DNA of 12,176 nt from CAZCWX01 sp964502465 (GCA_964502465.1 CAZCWX010000192.1:1-12176); one strand, 5' to 3'. Shown: positions 1 through 6,552, numbered from the stretch's first letter. The notes: generated by a model not told the origin, from the letters alone. Numbers and translations are program-made.

Positions 1-164
1 AGGTACTTGGCGATGACAAAATTGTCTACGCCTCTGATTATCCCCACTGGGATGCGATGTTTCCAGGTTCAGTCGCAGCCATCAGCGAGCGGGTGGATCT
101 CTCTGACCAAGCCAAAAAACGTATTTTGAGTGAGAACGCCAAGCGGTATCTCCACCTGAATTAA
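1..164 (+). CDS. Amidohydrolase-2 family hydrolase/decarboxylase, C-terminal end only
   Basis: The open frame beginning at base 3 runs 53 codons to a TAA at 162-164; the 5' part lies outside the window. The visible peptide contains YASDYPHWD followed by a helical end, RILSENAKRYLHLN. In the amidohydrolase-2 group (ACMSD-like, TIM-barrel metal hydrolases and decarboxylases) the Asp of this SDYPH motif is the conserved C-terminal metal/catalytic residue, and the N-A-x-R-hydrophobic ending is typical. The substrate cannot be read from this fragment. It lies 66 nt upstream of the BKACE gene on the same strand, so it probably belongs to the same catabolic operon. Family call is strong, specific activity unknown. 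Confidence 0.85.
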   Translation, partial: VLGDDKIVYASDYPHWDAMFPGSVAAISERVDLSDQAKKRILSENAKRYLHLN

Positions 165-168
165 CGGT

Positions 169-226
169 CAGGAGTGTTCAGTAGAGGCACGGCGTTGCCG
201 TGCTCTCCTGGTTTATAAACAGGAGA
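169..226 (+). promoter_or_regulatory. Competing hairpins over the BKACE Shine-Dalgarno
   Basis: Three structures can be read. First, GCACGGC (187-193) pairs perfectly with GCCGTGC (197-203) around a 3-nt loop. Second, TCTCCTG (204-210) pairs perfectly with CAGGAGA (220-226) around a 9-nt loop, burying the AGGAG ribosome site (221-225). Third, a further CAGGAG at 169-174 can instead pair with CTCCTG (205-210), enclosing the first hairpin and leaving the ribosome site free. The second and third pairings are mutually exclusive. The first hairpin also resembles dispersed palindromic repeats of the GTAGxGGCACGG type. The structures are seen directly; a regulatory role is inference. Confidence 0.5.
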
Positions 227-230
227 CAGT

Positions 231-1109
231 ATGGATAAAATTATCATCAAAGCCTGTCTTAATGGTGCGCGGGGACGTGAGCAGAATCCTCACGTCCCAT
301 GGACACCCGCAGAAGTTGCAGCCGAGGCGAAGCGCTGTGCCAATGCCGGCGCTGCAATTGTGCATATTCATGCTCGTACCCCCCAGGGTGGGACGAGTTA
401 TGATCCAGCGTGGTACGCCGAGGCGGATCGTTTGATTCGCGCGCAGACTGGCTTAATTGTGAACCACACCACTGCACGTGAGCCGCACGCGACTATCGAT
501 CAGGTGCTCCAGTACTTGCGAGACACTCCTGAGCCAGTGGATATGGTCTCTCTCAACACTGGAAACATTGTGTTCAATACACCACTCTCGCAGGGTACCA
601 GACGCACCATCGCTATTCCGAATTCTTACGATGACATTCGCCAGACCATCATGGCTTGCCGTGAACGCGACATTGTGCCCGAACCTGCGGTACTCGATAC
701 GGGTTTTCTCACGAATGTGGCCACCCTCGTACAAGATGGTCTTCTACCATCGCCTCGGTATCTGTTGATCGAGTTCTCTGGACGGTTTGGTGATGGCTTG
801 CAAATCATGCCGGGGACGTCGCGCAGCTATTTTTATCTGACAGACTGTGTAAAAGAGCTGTTTCCCAACGCCATATGGGTCGCACACGGCATTGAAGACA
901 GCGTGTTTACTATTGCGAGTCTGGCGATTGCTACCGGGGCGCATGTGCGGGTGGGATTTGAAGACCGTGCTACCCTCGTCGATGGCTCTCTCGCCAGAAG
1001 TAGCGCTGATTTTGTGACATGGGCGGTGAATATGGCGCGTGCGCACGGGCGGGAGCCAGCAAGGCCACAGGACGTAAGACACATGATTGGGTTCCCACAG
1101 AAAGAGTAG
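231..1109 (+). CDS. Beta-keto acid cleavage enzyme (BKACE, DUF849 family)
   Basis: 292 aa, a normal length for the family. BKACE proteins are TIM-barrel, Zn-dependent Claisen-type enzymes that transfer the acetyl part of a beta-keto acid to an acyl-CoA, usually acetyl-CoA, giving acetoacetate plus a new CoA ester; the founding member is 3-keto-5-aminohexanoate cleavage enzyme. Visible marks are the metal pair H45-x-H47 in IVHIHAR, and the late VRVGFED motif with R240, E244 and D245, matching the spacing of the catalytic Arg and metal Glu in Kce. The ATG at 231 has AGGAG five bases upstream. It is followed after 47 nt by a Rid-family gene and preceded by an amidohydrolase, suggesting a degradative operon. 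The keto-acid substrate cannot be told from sequence by eye. Confidence 0.9.
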   Translation: MDKIIIKACLNGARGREQNPHVPWTPAEVAAEAKRCANAGAAIVHIHARTPQGGTSYDPAWYAEADRLIRAQTGLIVNHTTAREPHATIDQVLQYLRDTPEPVDMVSLNTGNIVFNTPLSQGTRRTIAIPNSYDDIRQTIMACRERDIVPEPAVLDTGFLTNVATLVQDGLLPSPRYLLIEFSGRFGDGLQIMPGTSRSYFYLTDCVKELFPNAIWVAHGIEDSVFTIASLAIATGAHVRVGFEDRATLVDGSLARSSADFVTWAVNMARAHGREPARPQDVRHMIGFPQKE

Positions 1110-1156
1110 TCAGTATGCAGCATCCCGCAGTCAAGAGCATGGAGAGGAGGGACGTG

Positions 1157-1552
1157 ATGGCAACAACGTTGATTAATCCCGCTGATCTCTCGACACCCCG
1201 CGGTTTCAGTCACGGTGCAATTGGGACTGGTCGTTTGCTTTTCGTTGCCGGTCAAACTGGCACAGACAAGACGGGAACAATCGTCAGTGATGACTTGGTC
1301 GCCCAGTTTGATCAGGCCTTGAGTGGTGTCGTACGCGTAGTTCAAGAAGCAGGGGGAAAACCGGAAGATATCGTCAAGATCAATCTCCTAGTCGTGAATA
1401 AAAAAGAATATAAAGAGAAGGGACGTGACATTGGCGCTGTCTATCGGAAACATCTCGGGCGCCATTTCCCGGCGATGACTTTGGCCGAGGTGAAAGGCTT
1501 ATTCGACGACGAGGCGAAGGTGGAGATCGAAGCGGTGGCGATGGTGCCGTAA
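1157..1552 (+). CDS. Rid/YjgF-family protein lacking the RidA catalytic arginine
   Basis: 131 aa, the usual size of this small trimeric family. I chose the ATG at 1157 because AGGAGG (1145-1150) sits six bases upstream; longer in-frame versions would overlap the BKACE gene. Family marks are LLFVAGQTG near residue 27, the central helix QALSGVVRVVQEAG, and the closing KVEIEAVAMV. True RidA enzymes hydrolyse reactive 2-aminoacrylate-type imines and need an Arg in a P-A-R-S motif; here the motif is P105-A-M107-T, so that Arg is replaced by Met, while the Glu near the end (E123) is kept. It therefore belongs to one of the other Rid groups, often encoded inside catabolic operons. Imine deaminase activity is unlikely; the real reaction is unknown. 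Confidence 0.85.
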   Translation: MATTLINPADLSTPRGFSHGAIGTGRLLFVAGQTGTDKTGTIVSDDLVAQFDQALSGVVRVVQEAGGKPEDIVKINLLVVNKKEYKEKGRDIGAVYRKHLGRHFPAMTLAEVKGLFDDEAKVEIEAVAMVP

Positions 1553-1558
1553 TGCACC

Positions 1559-1577
1559 GGGCGCACGCAGTGCGCCC
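1559..1577. repeat. Perfect palindrome between convergent genes
   Basis: GGGCGCAC (1559-1566) and GTGCGCCC (1570-1577) form an 8-bp stem with a GCA loop, between the Rid stop (1552) and the amidase stop (1592). No U-run follows on either strand, so it is not a classical intrinsic terminator, although it could still slow polymerase from both sides. Its form and the following TTAC resemble the dispersed GTAGGGGCGCAC-type intergenic palindromes found in many environmental genomes (from memory). Confidence 0.7.
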
Positions 1578-1591
1578 TTACCCATCCCTCT

Positions 1592-3106
1592 CTATCTTCT
1601 CTCCCAGGGCATCTGCTGCTCGAACGCATGGGCGATACGCAGGAGCGTCGCGTCCTCAAAATGTTTGCCTGTCAACATCAGTCCGACTGGTAACCCATTC
1701 GACTTGCCACATGGCACACTGAGTGACGGATGACCAGTCATATCGAACGGCGCAGTGTTTCCCAACATGTTCCAACCGTGGGAGATGAGTCCTTTCAGGT
1801 CACGGTGAGGATCGTACCGGTGTGCCTTGTTCGGCGTGGTCGGCATGACCAAGATGTCAACCTGCTCCAACACCTGATCGTAGGCGGCTCGTAGTACGCG
1901 TCGTTGGTTCTGTGCTTTGGCGTACAAGCGACCATGGTAGGTGCGGTTCAGATAGGAGCCCATCATCACCACAAATTTGACCTGCGGCGGCAGATCCTGC
2001 GCTTGGGCTTTGAGGGATTTTCCTAGCGCGTTGGCAAAACTCACATTGTACAACCCCTTCCAGTGATACCCGACGCCGTTACCATAGACGAGCGCAGCCA
2101 TCCCTTCAGCGATCGAGGCCCAGGTAATACCCCCTGCCTCGAGGTGTGCCGGAATCGAGACCTCCTGTACCTGAGCCCCAAGCTCTTGGAGAGCCTTGAC
2201 AGCATCACGCACTTTCGCGTCTACGTCTGGTTCCGAAACCGGGGAGCCAAACCCTTCGCGTACGACACCAAGCCGTACGCCACGAATATCTTGGGTCAGC
2301 ATCTGCGTGTACGGTTGGACCGGGACGTCATTTTGGCGCGGGTCCATGGGGTCCTTACCAGCAATGACTTCCAGCAGGAGGGCAACCTCAGCAACCGAAC
2401 GAGCCATGGGACCGGCATGATCGAAAGTGGGGTCAATGCCAACAATCCCTGTATAGGGAACCAAACTATGAGTTGGTTTCAGACCAACCACACCGCACCA
2501 CGAGGCAGGGATACGGATCGAGCCGCCCTGATCTCCACCAATAGTGAGGTCCATATCATCATAATACAAAGCGGCGCCAGAGCCTCCTGACGAGCCACCT
2601 GCGAGGTGCTCGGGGTTGTGCGGGTTGCGTGTTGGTCCATAGGCACTCGTATCACCTCCACCAGAGAACGCAAAATTATCCATGTTGAGGATGGCCGTAA
2701 TCTCGCCGCCGGCATCAAGAATCCGCGTAATAATTGTGGCATCGATATCTGGCACGTAGCCGTCCAGCACCAGCGACGCACACGTCATAGGCACACCAGC
2801 GATGCAGACGTTATCTTTAATCCCGATACGCTTGCCAGCGAGCTTGCCCGATGTGGCACCTGTGACTGAGCAACGCCTGACAACCGCATTGAGTGGATCT
2901 TCTTGGCGGTTCGGCCGTACGCCAGGGTCACGTTCTCGGTACGTGATGACAGGCAGTTGCGCTGGCGCCTGATCCAACGCATCCAGGGCAGCAAACATGT
3001 CCGGCATGAGAGACTGGAATGCCTCTATCTCTTCTGCATTTAGGGCAAAATGATGCGCTTCAGCCAAACGATGCAGATCCTCTGCACTCGGTCGTCGTAA
3101 TGCCAT
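1592..3106 (-). CDS. Amidase signature (AS) family amidase
   Basis: 504 aa. It hydrolyses a carboxamide to acid plus ammonia using the Ser-cisSer-Lys triad of AS enzymes. All three residues are visible: K97 in GIKDNV, S172 in the GGSSGGSGA signature (170-178), and nucleophile S196 in GGDQGGSIRIPASWCG, 24 residues later as in other family members. The GGDQGGSIRIP wording and the N-terminal helical extension of about 60 residues resemble stereoselective amidases that accompany nitrile hydratases, rather than GatA; no nitrile hydratase genes and no gatB/gatC are in the window. The ATG at 3106 has AGGAG (minus strand, 3114-3118) seven bases upstream. It follows the VOC gene by 75 nt on the same strand, so co-transcription is likely. 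Substrate unknown. Confidence 0.93.
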   Translation of the reverse strand: MALRRPSAEDLHRLAEAHHFALNAEEIEAFQSLMPDMFAALDALDQAPAQLPVITYRERDPGVRPNRQEDPLNAVVRRCSVTGATSGKLAGKRIGIKDNVCIAGVPMTCASLVLDGYVPDIDATIITRILDAGGEITAILNMDNFAFSGGGDTSAYGPTRNPHNPEHLAGGSSGGSGAALYYDDMDLTIGGDQGGSIRIPASWCGVVGLKPTHSLVPYTGIVGIDPTFDHAGPMARSVAEVALLLEVIAGKDPMDPRQNDVPVQPYTQMLTQDIRGVRLGVVREGFGSPVSEPDVDAKVRDAVKALQELGAQVQEVSIPAHLEAGGITWASIAEGMAALVYGNGVGYHWKGLYNVSFANALGKSLKAQAQDLPPQVKFVVMMGSYLNRTYHGRLYAKAQNQRRVLRAAYDQVLEQVDILVMPTTPNKAHRYDPHRDLKGLISHGWNMLGNTAPFDMTGHPSLSVPCGKSNGLPVGLMLTGKHFEDATLLRIAHAFEQQMPWERR

Positions 3107-3163
3107 GATCGCGCTCCTCTGCTACACAGTAGGTAGGGATGACCTCAGTCGTCCGTTTTTGCT

Positions 3164-3181
3164 CAGCGACTCAAGTCGCTG
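3164..3181. repeat. Perfect 8-bp palindrome between VOC and amidase genes
   Basis: CAGCGACT (3164-3171) and AGTCGCTG (3174-3181) pair perfectly with a 2-nt CA centre; the right edge abuts the VOC stop codon (3182-3184). No U-run follows on the minus strand. It could tune read-through from VOC into amidase, or simply be a dispersed palindrome of the GCGACTT-AGTCGC type. Confidence 0.65.
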
Positions 3182-3640
3182 CTACAACCTTTCGTCAAAC
3201 TGGAGAATAATCCCATCTGGATCTTGAAACAAACAGGTCAGCACCTTCCCGCCCGGTGCCTCTCCATACGCGACGGTATCCGCCTCCAAAGGTGGCACAA
3301 GAATGGGCACTCCTGCCGCTGTGAGCTTCTCAACCTTGCCGCGCAGATCTGAGACCCAGAAAGCAAAGTGGTGAATACCAACCTGGTCAAGCTTAATGGG
3401 TTCTCCTGAGGGTGGCCCGACCGGAGCAGAAAGCACAATAAAGCTTGCCTCTGGCCCCTCTTCCCAACGCATATAAACCGCGCGACGCTTGCCTTTTTTC
3501 AGGTCACGAAACAAAGCAGGCAGACCCCCAACATTCTCTATCGTGTCCAGCGTGACTTGCAAGCCAAGCAGATCCCGGTAAAACGGCAATGATCTGTCCA
3601 TGTTACTGACACCAATGGCGACATGAGAAACTCCCCGCAT
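3182..3640 (-). CDS. VOC-superfamily (glyoxalase/dioxygenase fold) protein
   Basis: 152 aa with two beta-alpha-beta-beta-beta modules: residues 1-70 (GVSHVAIGVSNMDRSLPFYRD) and 87-150 (VGIHHFAFWVSDL to DPDGIILQFDE). Superfamily members use a metal held by His and Glu on the sheets for isomerisation, epimerisation, ring cleavage or lyase reactions. Here H6 and H91 occupy the two His positions, but the last ligand position in DPDGxxLQF is Q147 where Glu is usual. It is thus glyoxalase I-like or extradiol-dioxygenase-like in fold only; the reaction cannot be assigned. The ATG at 3640 has GGAGGG (minus strand, 3648-3653) seven bases upstream. It is first in a probable VOC-amidase operon and divergent from the CoA-transferase, so all three may share a regulated region at 3641-3768. 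Confidence 0.88.
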   Translation of the reverse strand: MRGVSHVAIGVSNMDRSLPFYRDLLGLQVTLDTIENVGGLPALFRDLKKGKRRAVYMRWEEGPEASFIVLSAPVGPPSGEPIKLDQVGIHHFAFWVSDLRGKVEKLTAAGVPILVPPLEADTVAYGEAPGGKVLTCLFQDPDGIILQFDERL

Positions 3641-3768
3641 CGTAATTCCCTCCAGTGGTTCCTACATGGCACAGACCACCCGCCTCTGTCTAGCAGCGTT
3701 TGACCAAAGAAGACAACCACATGACGAAGTATCTATGATACAGAAATCTCGAGAAAGGAGCCTTTATC

Positions 3769-4932
3769 GTGTCGTTACCGCTCTCACATATTCGAGTGAT
3801 TGATTTGACTCGGGCGCGCTCGGGTCCAACGTGTGTGCGTCAACTCGCCGACATGGGCGCCCAGGTCATCAAAGTCGAACAGCCTGACGACGAAGAAGGA
3901 GTCAGTCGTCATAACTCAGATTTCCAAAACCTCCATCGCAATAAGCGGAGCCTCGTGCTGAATTTGAAAGATGCACGCGGGAACGCCATCTTAGAAAAGC
4001 TGGTCGCACGATCTGATGTGCTTGTCGAAAATTACCGCCCCGAGGTGAAGAAACGTTTGGGAATCGCCTACCCAGACTTACGCCAGATCAATGTTCGCCT
4101 GATCTACGCGAGCATTTCTGGTTTTGGCCAAACGGGGCCGTACAAAGACCGCCCGGGGTATGACCAAATTGCCCAAGGACTCGGTGGTCTTATGAGCATC
4201 ACCGGTCCTCCAGGCGGCGGCCCCTGGCGCGTCGGGATTCCGGTAGCAGACCTGACCGCTGGTCTCTTAGCCGCGCAAGGCATCCTTGTTGCTCTTCTCG
4301 ATCGCGAACGCTCCGGTGAGGGCCAATGGGTCCATACGTCTCTGCTCGAAGCGATGGTATCGATGCTCGACTTTCAAGCCACCCGTTGGCTCATCGATAA
4401 AGAGGTCCCTCCTCAGGCTGGGAACAACCATCCGACTGGTATTCCTACCGGCACGTTCAGAGTGAAAGATGGTCACATCAACATTGCTGCCAGCGGCCAA
4501 CACATGTGGAAGCGGTTGTGCAGTGTCCTTGGTGCTGATGATCTCTATGAAGACCCTCGCTTCGCCTCACCTGGTAAGCGCTCCAAGAACCGTGATGTGC
4601 TCACCGTCGCACTGGAAGAGCGGCTACAAACAAAAACCGCCGCAGAATGGATTGAAGGACTCAACACCGCTGGTGTGCCCTGTGGACCAATTCTGACTAT
4701 CGATCAGGTGTTCGCCGATGAGCAAGTGCAACACCTGGGGTTGGCATGTCCAATTGGGCATCCTCAGCTCGGCCTCATTCAGCTTTTAGGGCTTCCCGTG
4801 ACCCTCAGCCGTACGCCAGGCGCGGTACGGACTCCGGCTCCAGAGAAAGGAGAACACTCAGAGGAAATTTTGGCCGAGTTAGGAGTGACCACTGAGGAAA
4901 TTCGCCAACTTCGCCAAGAGGGGGTCGTATGA
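3769..4932 (+). CDS. Class III (CaiB/BaiF/formyl-CoA transferase family) CoA-transferase
   Basis: 387 aa, full length for the family. It moves CoA between a donor thioester and a carboxylic acid through an aspartyl-CoA anhydride intermediate. Visible marks: N-terminal IRVIDLTRARSGP and ADMGAQVIKVEQP, the NLHRNKRSLVLNLKD segment (53-68), GFGQTGPYKDRPGYDQIAQGLGG (118-140), and D161 in GIPVADLTAG, the position of the catalytic Asp. The start is GTG at 3769; AAGGAG (3755-3760) lies eight bases upstream and no better ATG is near. Divergent from the VOC-amidase pair and convergent with the LysR gene. It probably activates an organic acid made by a neighbouring hydrolase, but the acid and CoA donor are unknown; racemase-type members of this fold are the alternative. 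Confidence 0.92.
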   Translation: MSLPLSHIRVIDLTRARSGPTCVRQLADMGAQVIKVEQPDDEEGVSRHNSDFQNLHRNKRSLVLNLKDARGNAILEKLVARSDVLVENYRPEVKKRLGIAYPDLRQINVRLIYASISGFGQTGPYKDRPGYDQIAQGLGGLMSITGPPGGGPWRVGIPVADLTAGLLAAQGILVALLDRERSGEGQWVHTSLLEAMVSMLDFQATRWLIDKEVPPQAGNNHPTGIPTGTFRVKDGHINIAASGQHMWKRLCSVLGADDLYEDPRFASPGKRSKNRDVLTVALEERLQTKTAAEWIEGLNTAGVPCGPILTIDQVFADEQVQHLGLACPIGHPQLGLIQLLGLPVTLSRTPGAVRTPAPEKGEHSEEILAELGVTTEEIRQLRQEGVV

Positions 4933-4966
4933 AGAGGCCGGGGAGGGCAAGCGCAGTCTCGGGGTC

Positions 4967-5100
4967 AGCGTTCAGCTATTAGCGTTCAGCAGTCAGCCAG
5001 ACAAGAAAAACCACGGGGTATTGTCCAGCTTCTGGTACGAAAAAGAGTTACTTGCTTGCAGGATCTCCCTGTTCTTGCTGACGGCTGACGGCTGAACGCT
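4967..5100. repeat. Composite inverted/direct repeat element between convergent genes
   Basis: AGCGTTCAGC occurs at 4967-4976 and 4981-4990. The stretch 4981-4998 (agcgttcagcagtcagcc) is matched 17/18 in inverted orientation at 5083-5100, with 84 nt between arms. Short GCTGAC/GTCAGC units repeat inside the arms. It fills the gap between the CoA-transferase stop (4932) and the LysR stop (5125). No reading frame of note inside. It looks like a small palindromic dispersed element (MITE- or REP-like) and may also act as a bidirectional transcription barrier. Confidence 0.65.
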
Positions 5101-5121
5101 TACGTCTCAGGTAGCAACCGG

Positions 5122-5138
5122 AGGCTACGCCGTAGCCT
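5122..5138. repeat. Palindrome overlapping the LysR stop codon
   Basis: AGGCTAC (5122-5128) and GTAGCCT (5132-5138) form a perfect 7-bp stem with a GCC loop. The LysR stop codon (5125-5127, minus strand) lies inside the left arm, and the palindrome encodes the last residues of that protein. No U-run follows on the minus strand. Confidence 0.7.
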
Positions 5139-6054
5139 GTAATGCCTGATCTGGCCCTCCCGTCGAATCTTTTGGCATCTTTCCTCGCAGGAAATCAATA
5201 AACTCCTGCGCTGCTGGGGTAAAGCGACGGCCCCGTTTCGAAATGATTCCAAGCGGCCGCATCATGACCTCATCGGTGAAGTGCAACACTTTGAGGGTGT
5301 CGTTTTTCGCTTCCTGGACAACACTCAGCTCTGGAACAATAGAGACGCTAGAACCAATCTCGACGACCCGCTTAATCGTTTCGATGTTATCGACTTCCAT
5401 GATGTACTGCACCTTCACACCGCGCTTGCGGAAGATCCGATCAAGTGCCCGGCGAGTCGGGATGTCGCGTTCGAAGCCGACAAACTTCTCCCCGTCCAAC
5501 TTCTTGATTGAGATACGGTGTAACTGCGCAAACGGGTGTTGCGGGGCGCAGATCAGTACCAGGCGGTCTTCGCGAAAGGGAACGATCAGAATCTGCGGGC
5601 GTTTGCTCGGATACGCGACAATCCCGAGGTCCACATCGCCTCGGCTCACGTCTTCATAGATTTTGTTTACCCGCGTGTATTCGAGATGGACGTTGACATC
5701 TGGAAAAGTCCGGAGATACCGTTTCAGTGGAGAAGACAGTTCGTATAATCCGACGCTATATACAGTAGACACACGCACCGTGCCACTCACTGAATGCGAA
5801 AGGGTTTGCAGACTATCCTCGATTTCCCGATACTTCTGGACGATCTCTTTCCCCGCTTGGTAGAGCACCTCTCCAGCTTGCGTCAACCGCACATGTCCCT
5901 TAGAACGCTCGACCAGCTCGCGCCCATAACGTTCCTCCAAGCTACGAATTTGCTGGCTGACAGCAGACTGTGTTATAAAGTTTTTCGCGGCAGCGAGTGA
6001 AAAACTTCCGGTCTCTGCTAAGTCGCAGAAGACTTTCAGGGTTTCGATGTGCAT
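5125..6054 (-). CDS. LysR-type transcriptional regulator
   Basis: 309 aa. N-terminal winged helix-turn-helix: SFSLAAAKNFITQSAVSQQIRSLEERYG (about 17-44) is a textbook LysR recognition region, followed by a linker helix and a two-lobed effector-binding domain from SGTVRVSTVYSVG (about 90) to about 295. The FEDLAETGSF-like start (FCDLAETGSF) and the domain order leave little doubt; the effector is unknown. The ATG at 6054 is preceded by AGGAA about 12 bases upstream, a rather long spacing, and by a perfect minus-strand TATAAT. The last residues (QALQATA) are low-complexity and come from a palindromic repeat at the stop codon. It faces the small unknown gene across an AT-rich spacer, the classical arrangement for self-control plus control of the divergent gene; the CoA-transferase is the other candidate target. 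Confidence 0.95.
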   Translation of the reverse strand: MHIETLKVFCDLAETGSFSLAAAKNFITQSAVSQQIRSLEERYGRELVERSKGHVRLTQAGEVLYQAGKEIVQKYREIEDSLQTLSHSVSGTVRVSTVYSVGLYELSSPLKRYLRTFPDVNVHLEYTRVNKIYEDVSRGDVDLGIVAYPSKRPQILIVPFREDRLVLICAPQHPFAQLHRISIKKLDGEKFVGFERDIPTRRALDRIFRKRGVKVQYIMEVDNIETIKRVVEIGSSVSIVPELSVVQEAKNDTLKVLHFTDEVMMRPLGIISKRGRRFTPAAQEFIDFLRGKMPKDSTGGPDQALQATA

Positions 6055-6174
6055 ATTTTCTGATAGTTCCTAATATTCATTATAAAGTTTTTTTATTTTA
6101 CTTATAAAACGTATTTCGTTACTCTTTCAAGTCAATTTTTCTCATAGAACTCTAATTTATTTAGGAGATATATC
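6055..6174. promoter_or_regulatory. AT-rich divergent promoter region of LysR and the unknown gene
   Basis: I count 26 G/C in these 120 bases (about 22 percent), far below the flanking genes. On the minus strand a perfect TATAAT lies at 6079-6084, placing LysR transcription start roughly 15-20 nt before its ATG; no good -35 box accompanies it. A 13-mer (ttataaagttttt) at 6080-6092 is repeated at 5973-5985 inside the LysR gene. On the plus strand AGGAG (6163-6167) is seven bases before the ATG at 6175. I do not see a clean plus-strand -35/-10 pair. LysR boxes (T-N11-A type) are plausible but too many fit in such AT-rich DNA to choose one. Confidence 0.5.
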
Positions 6175-6552
6175 ATGTTTGAACCCGATACCCTCTTGCC
6201 AGAGCAATTTTTCTCTCTACTCGGGAGAAAACCGCTCCAGGGAGAAAAACGTCTGCTCCTTGCTATGCTAGAGGATGCTGTCCACTGTTTCCAGACCTAC
6301 CTTCTGGCGAAAAAACCCCACGAACGACGCCTCTTTCAAGAAGCTGAGGAATGGATCGACTCAACAGAGTCCCACTGGTATTTTTCCTTTGAAAACATCT
6401 GCGAAATCCTCGGGATTCACCCTGGGCGGATGCGTGACGCCCTGAAACAGTGGAAAGTGCAGCAAACCCTGTTGCATGCGCAACAACAAGGGCAACCGAT
6501 TGTCACTGTTGTGTCCAACAACAAGATCATGGCCCGTGTAGAACTTTCGTAG
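6175..6552 (+). CDS. Small conserved-looking protein of unknown function
   Basis: 125 aa, no signal peptide and no membrane segment. Strong AGGAG ribosome site at 6163-6167. The N-terminal half (LLPEQFFSLLGR, LQGEKRLLLAMLEDAVHCFQTYLLA, 8-45) is predicted helical and rich in Leu, Glu and Lys. Then comes an acidic, aromatic patch, EEWIDSTESHWYFSFENICEILGIHPGRMRDALKQWK (58-94), whose last part (ENICEILGIHPGRMRDAL) reads like a helix-turn-helix. The Gln-rich end has no motif. I have a memory of similar DAVHCFQ / SFENICEVLGLDP proteins annotated as hypothetical in deltaproteobacterial and related genomes, which I cannot verify here. A small DNA-binding or adaptor role is possible. Divergent from LysR and so possibly under its control. 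Confidence 0.8.
   Translation: MFEPDTLLPEQFFSLLGRKPLQGEKRLLLAMLEDAVHCFQTYLLAKKPHERRLFQEAEEWIDSTESHWYFSFENICEILGIHPGRMRDALKQWKVQQTLLHAQQQGQPIVTVVSNNKIMARVELS

Noticed and set aside
1019..1156. Longer N-terminus for the Rid protein
   Set aside because: It would overlap the BKACE gene by about 90 nt and has no ribosome site, while the ATG at 1157 has AGGAGG at good distance and gives the normal family length.
833..1345. 170-codon minus-strand open frame opposite the BKACE and Rid genes
   Set aside because: No recognisable domain, Cys/Arg-rich translation, and it spans two well-supported genes on the plus strand.
2063..2590. 175-codon plus-strand open frame opposite the amidase
   Set aside because: Lies over the catalytic core of the amidase and shows no family motif or ribosome site.
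3700..3740. Sigma-70 promoter for the CoA-transferase (TTGACC with TATGAT)
   Set aside because: The two boxes are 28 nt apart, too far to be used together; TATGAT alone is not enough.
4967..5100. CRISPR array from the repeated AGCGTTCAGC units
   Set aside because: Units are short, unevenly spaced and inverted relative to each other; no constant repeat with unique spacers and no cas genes.
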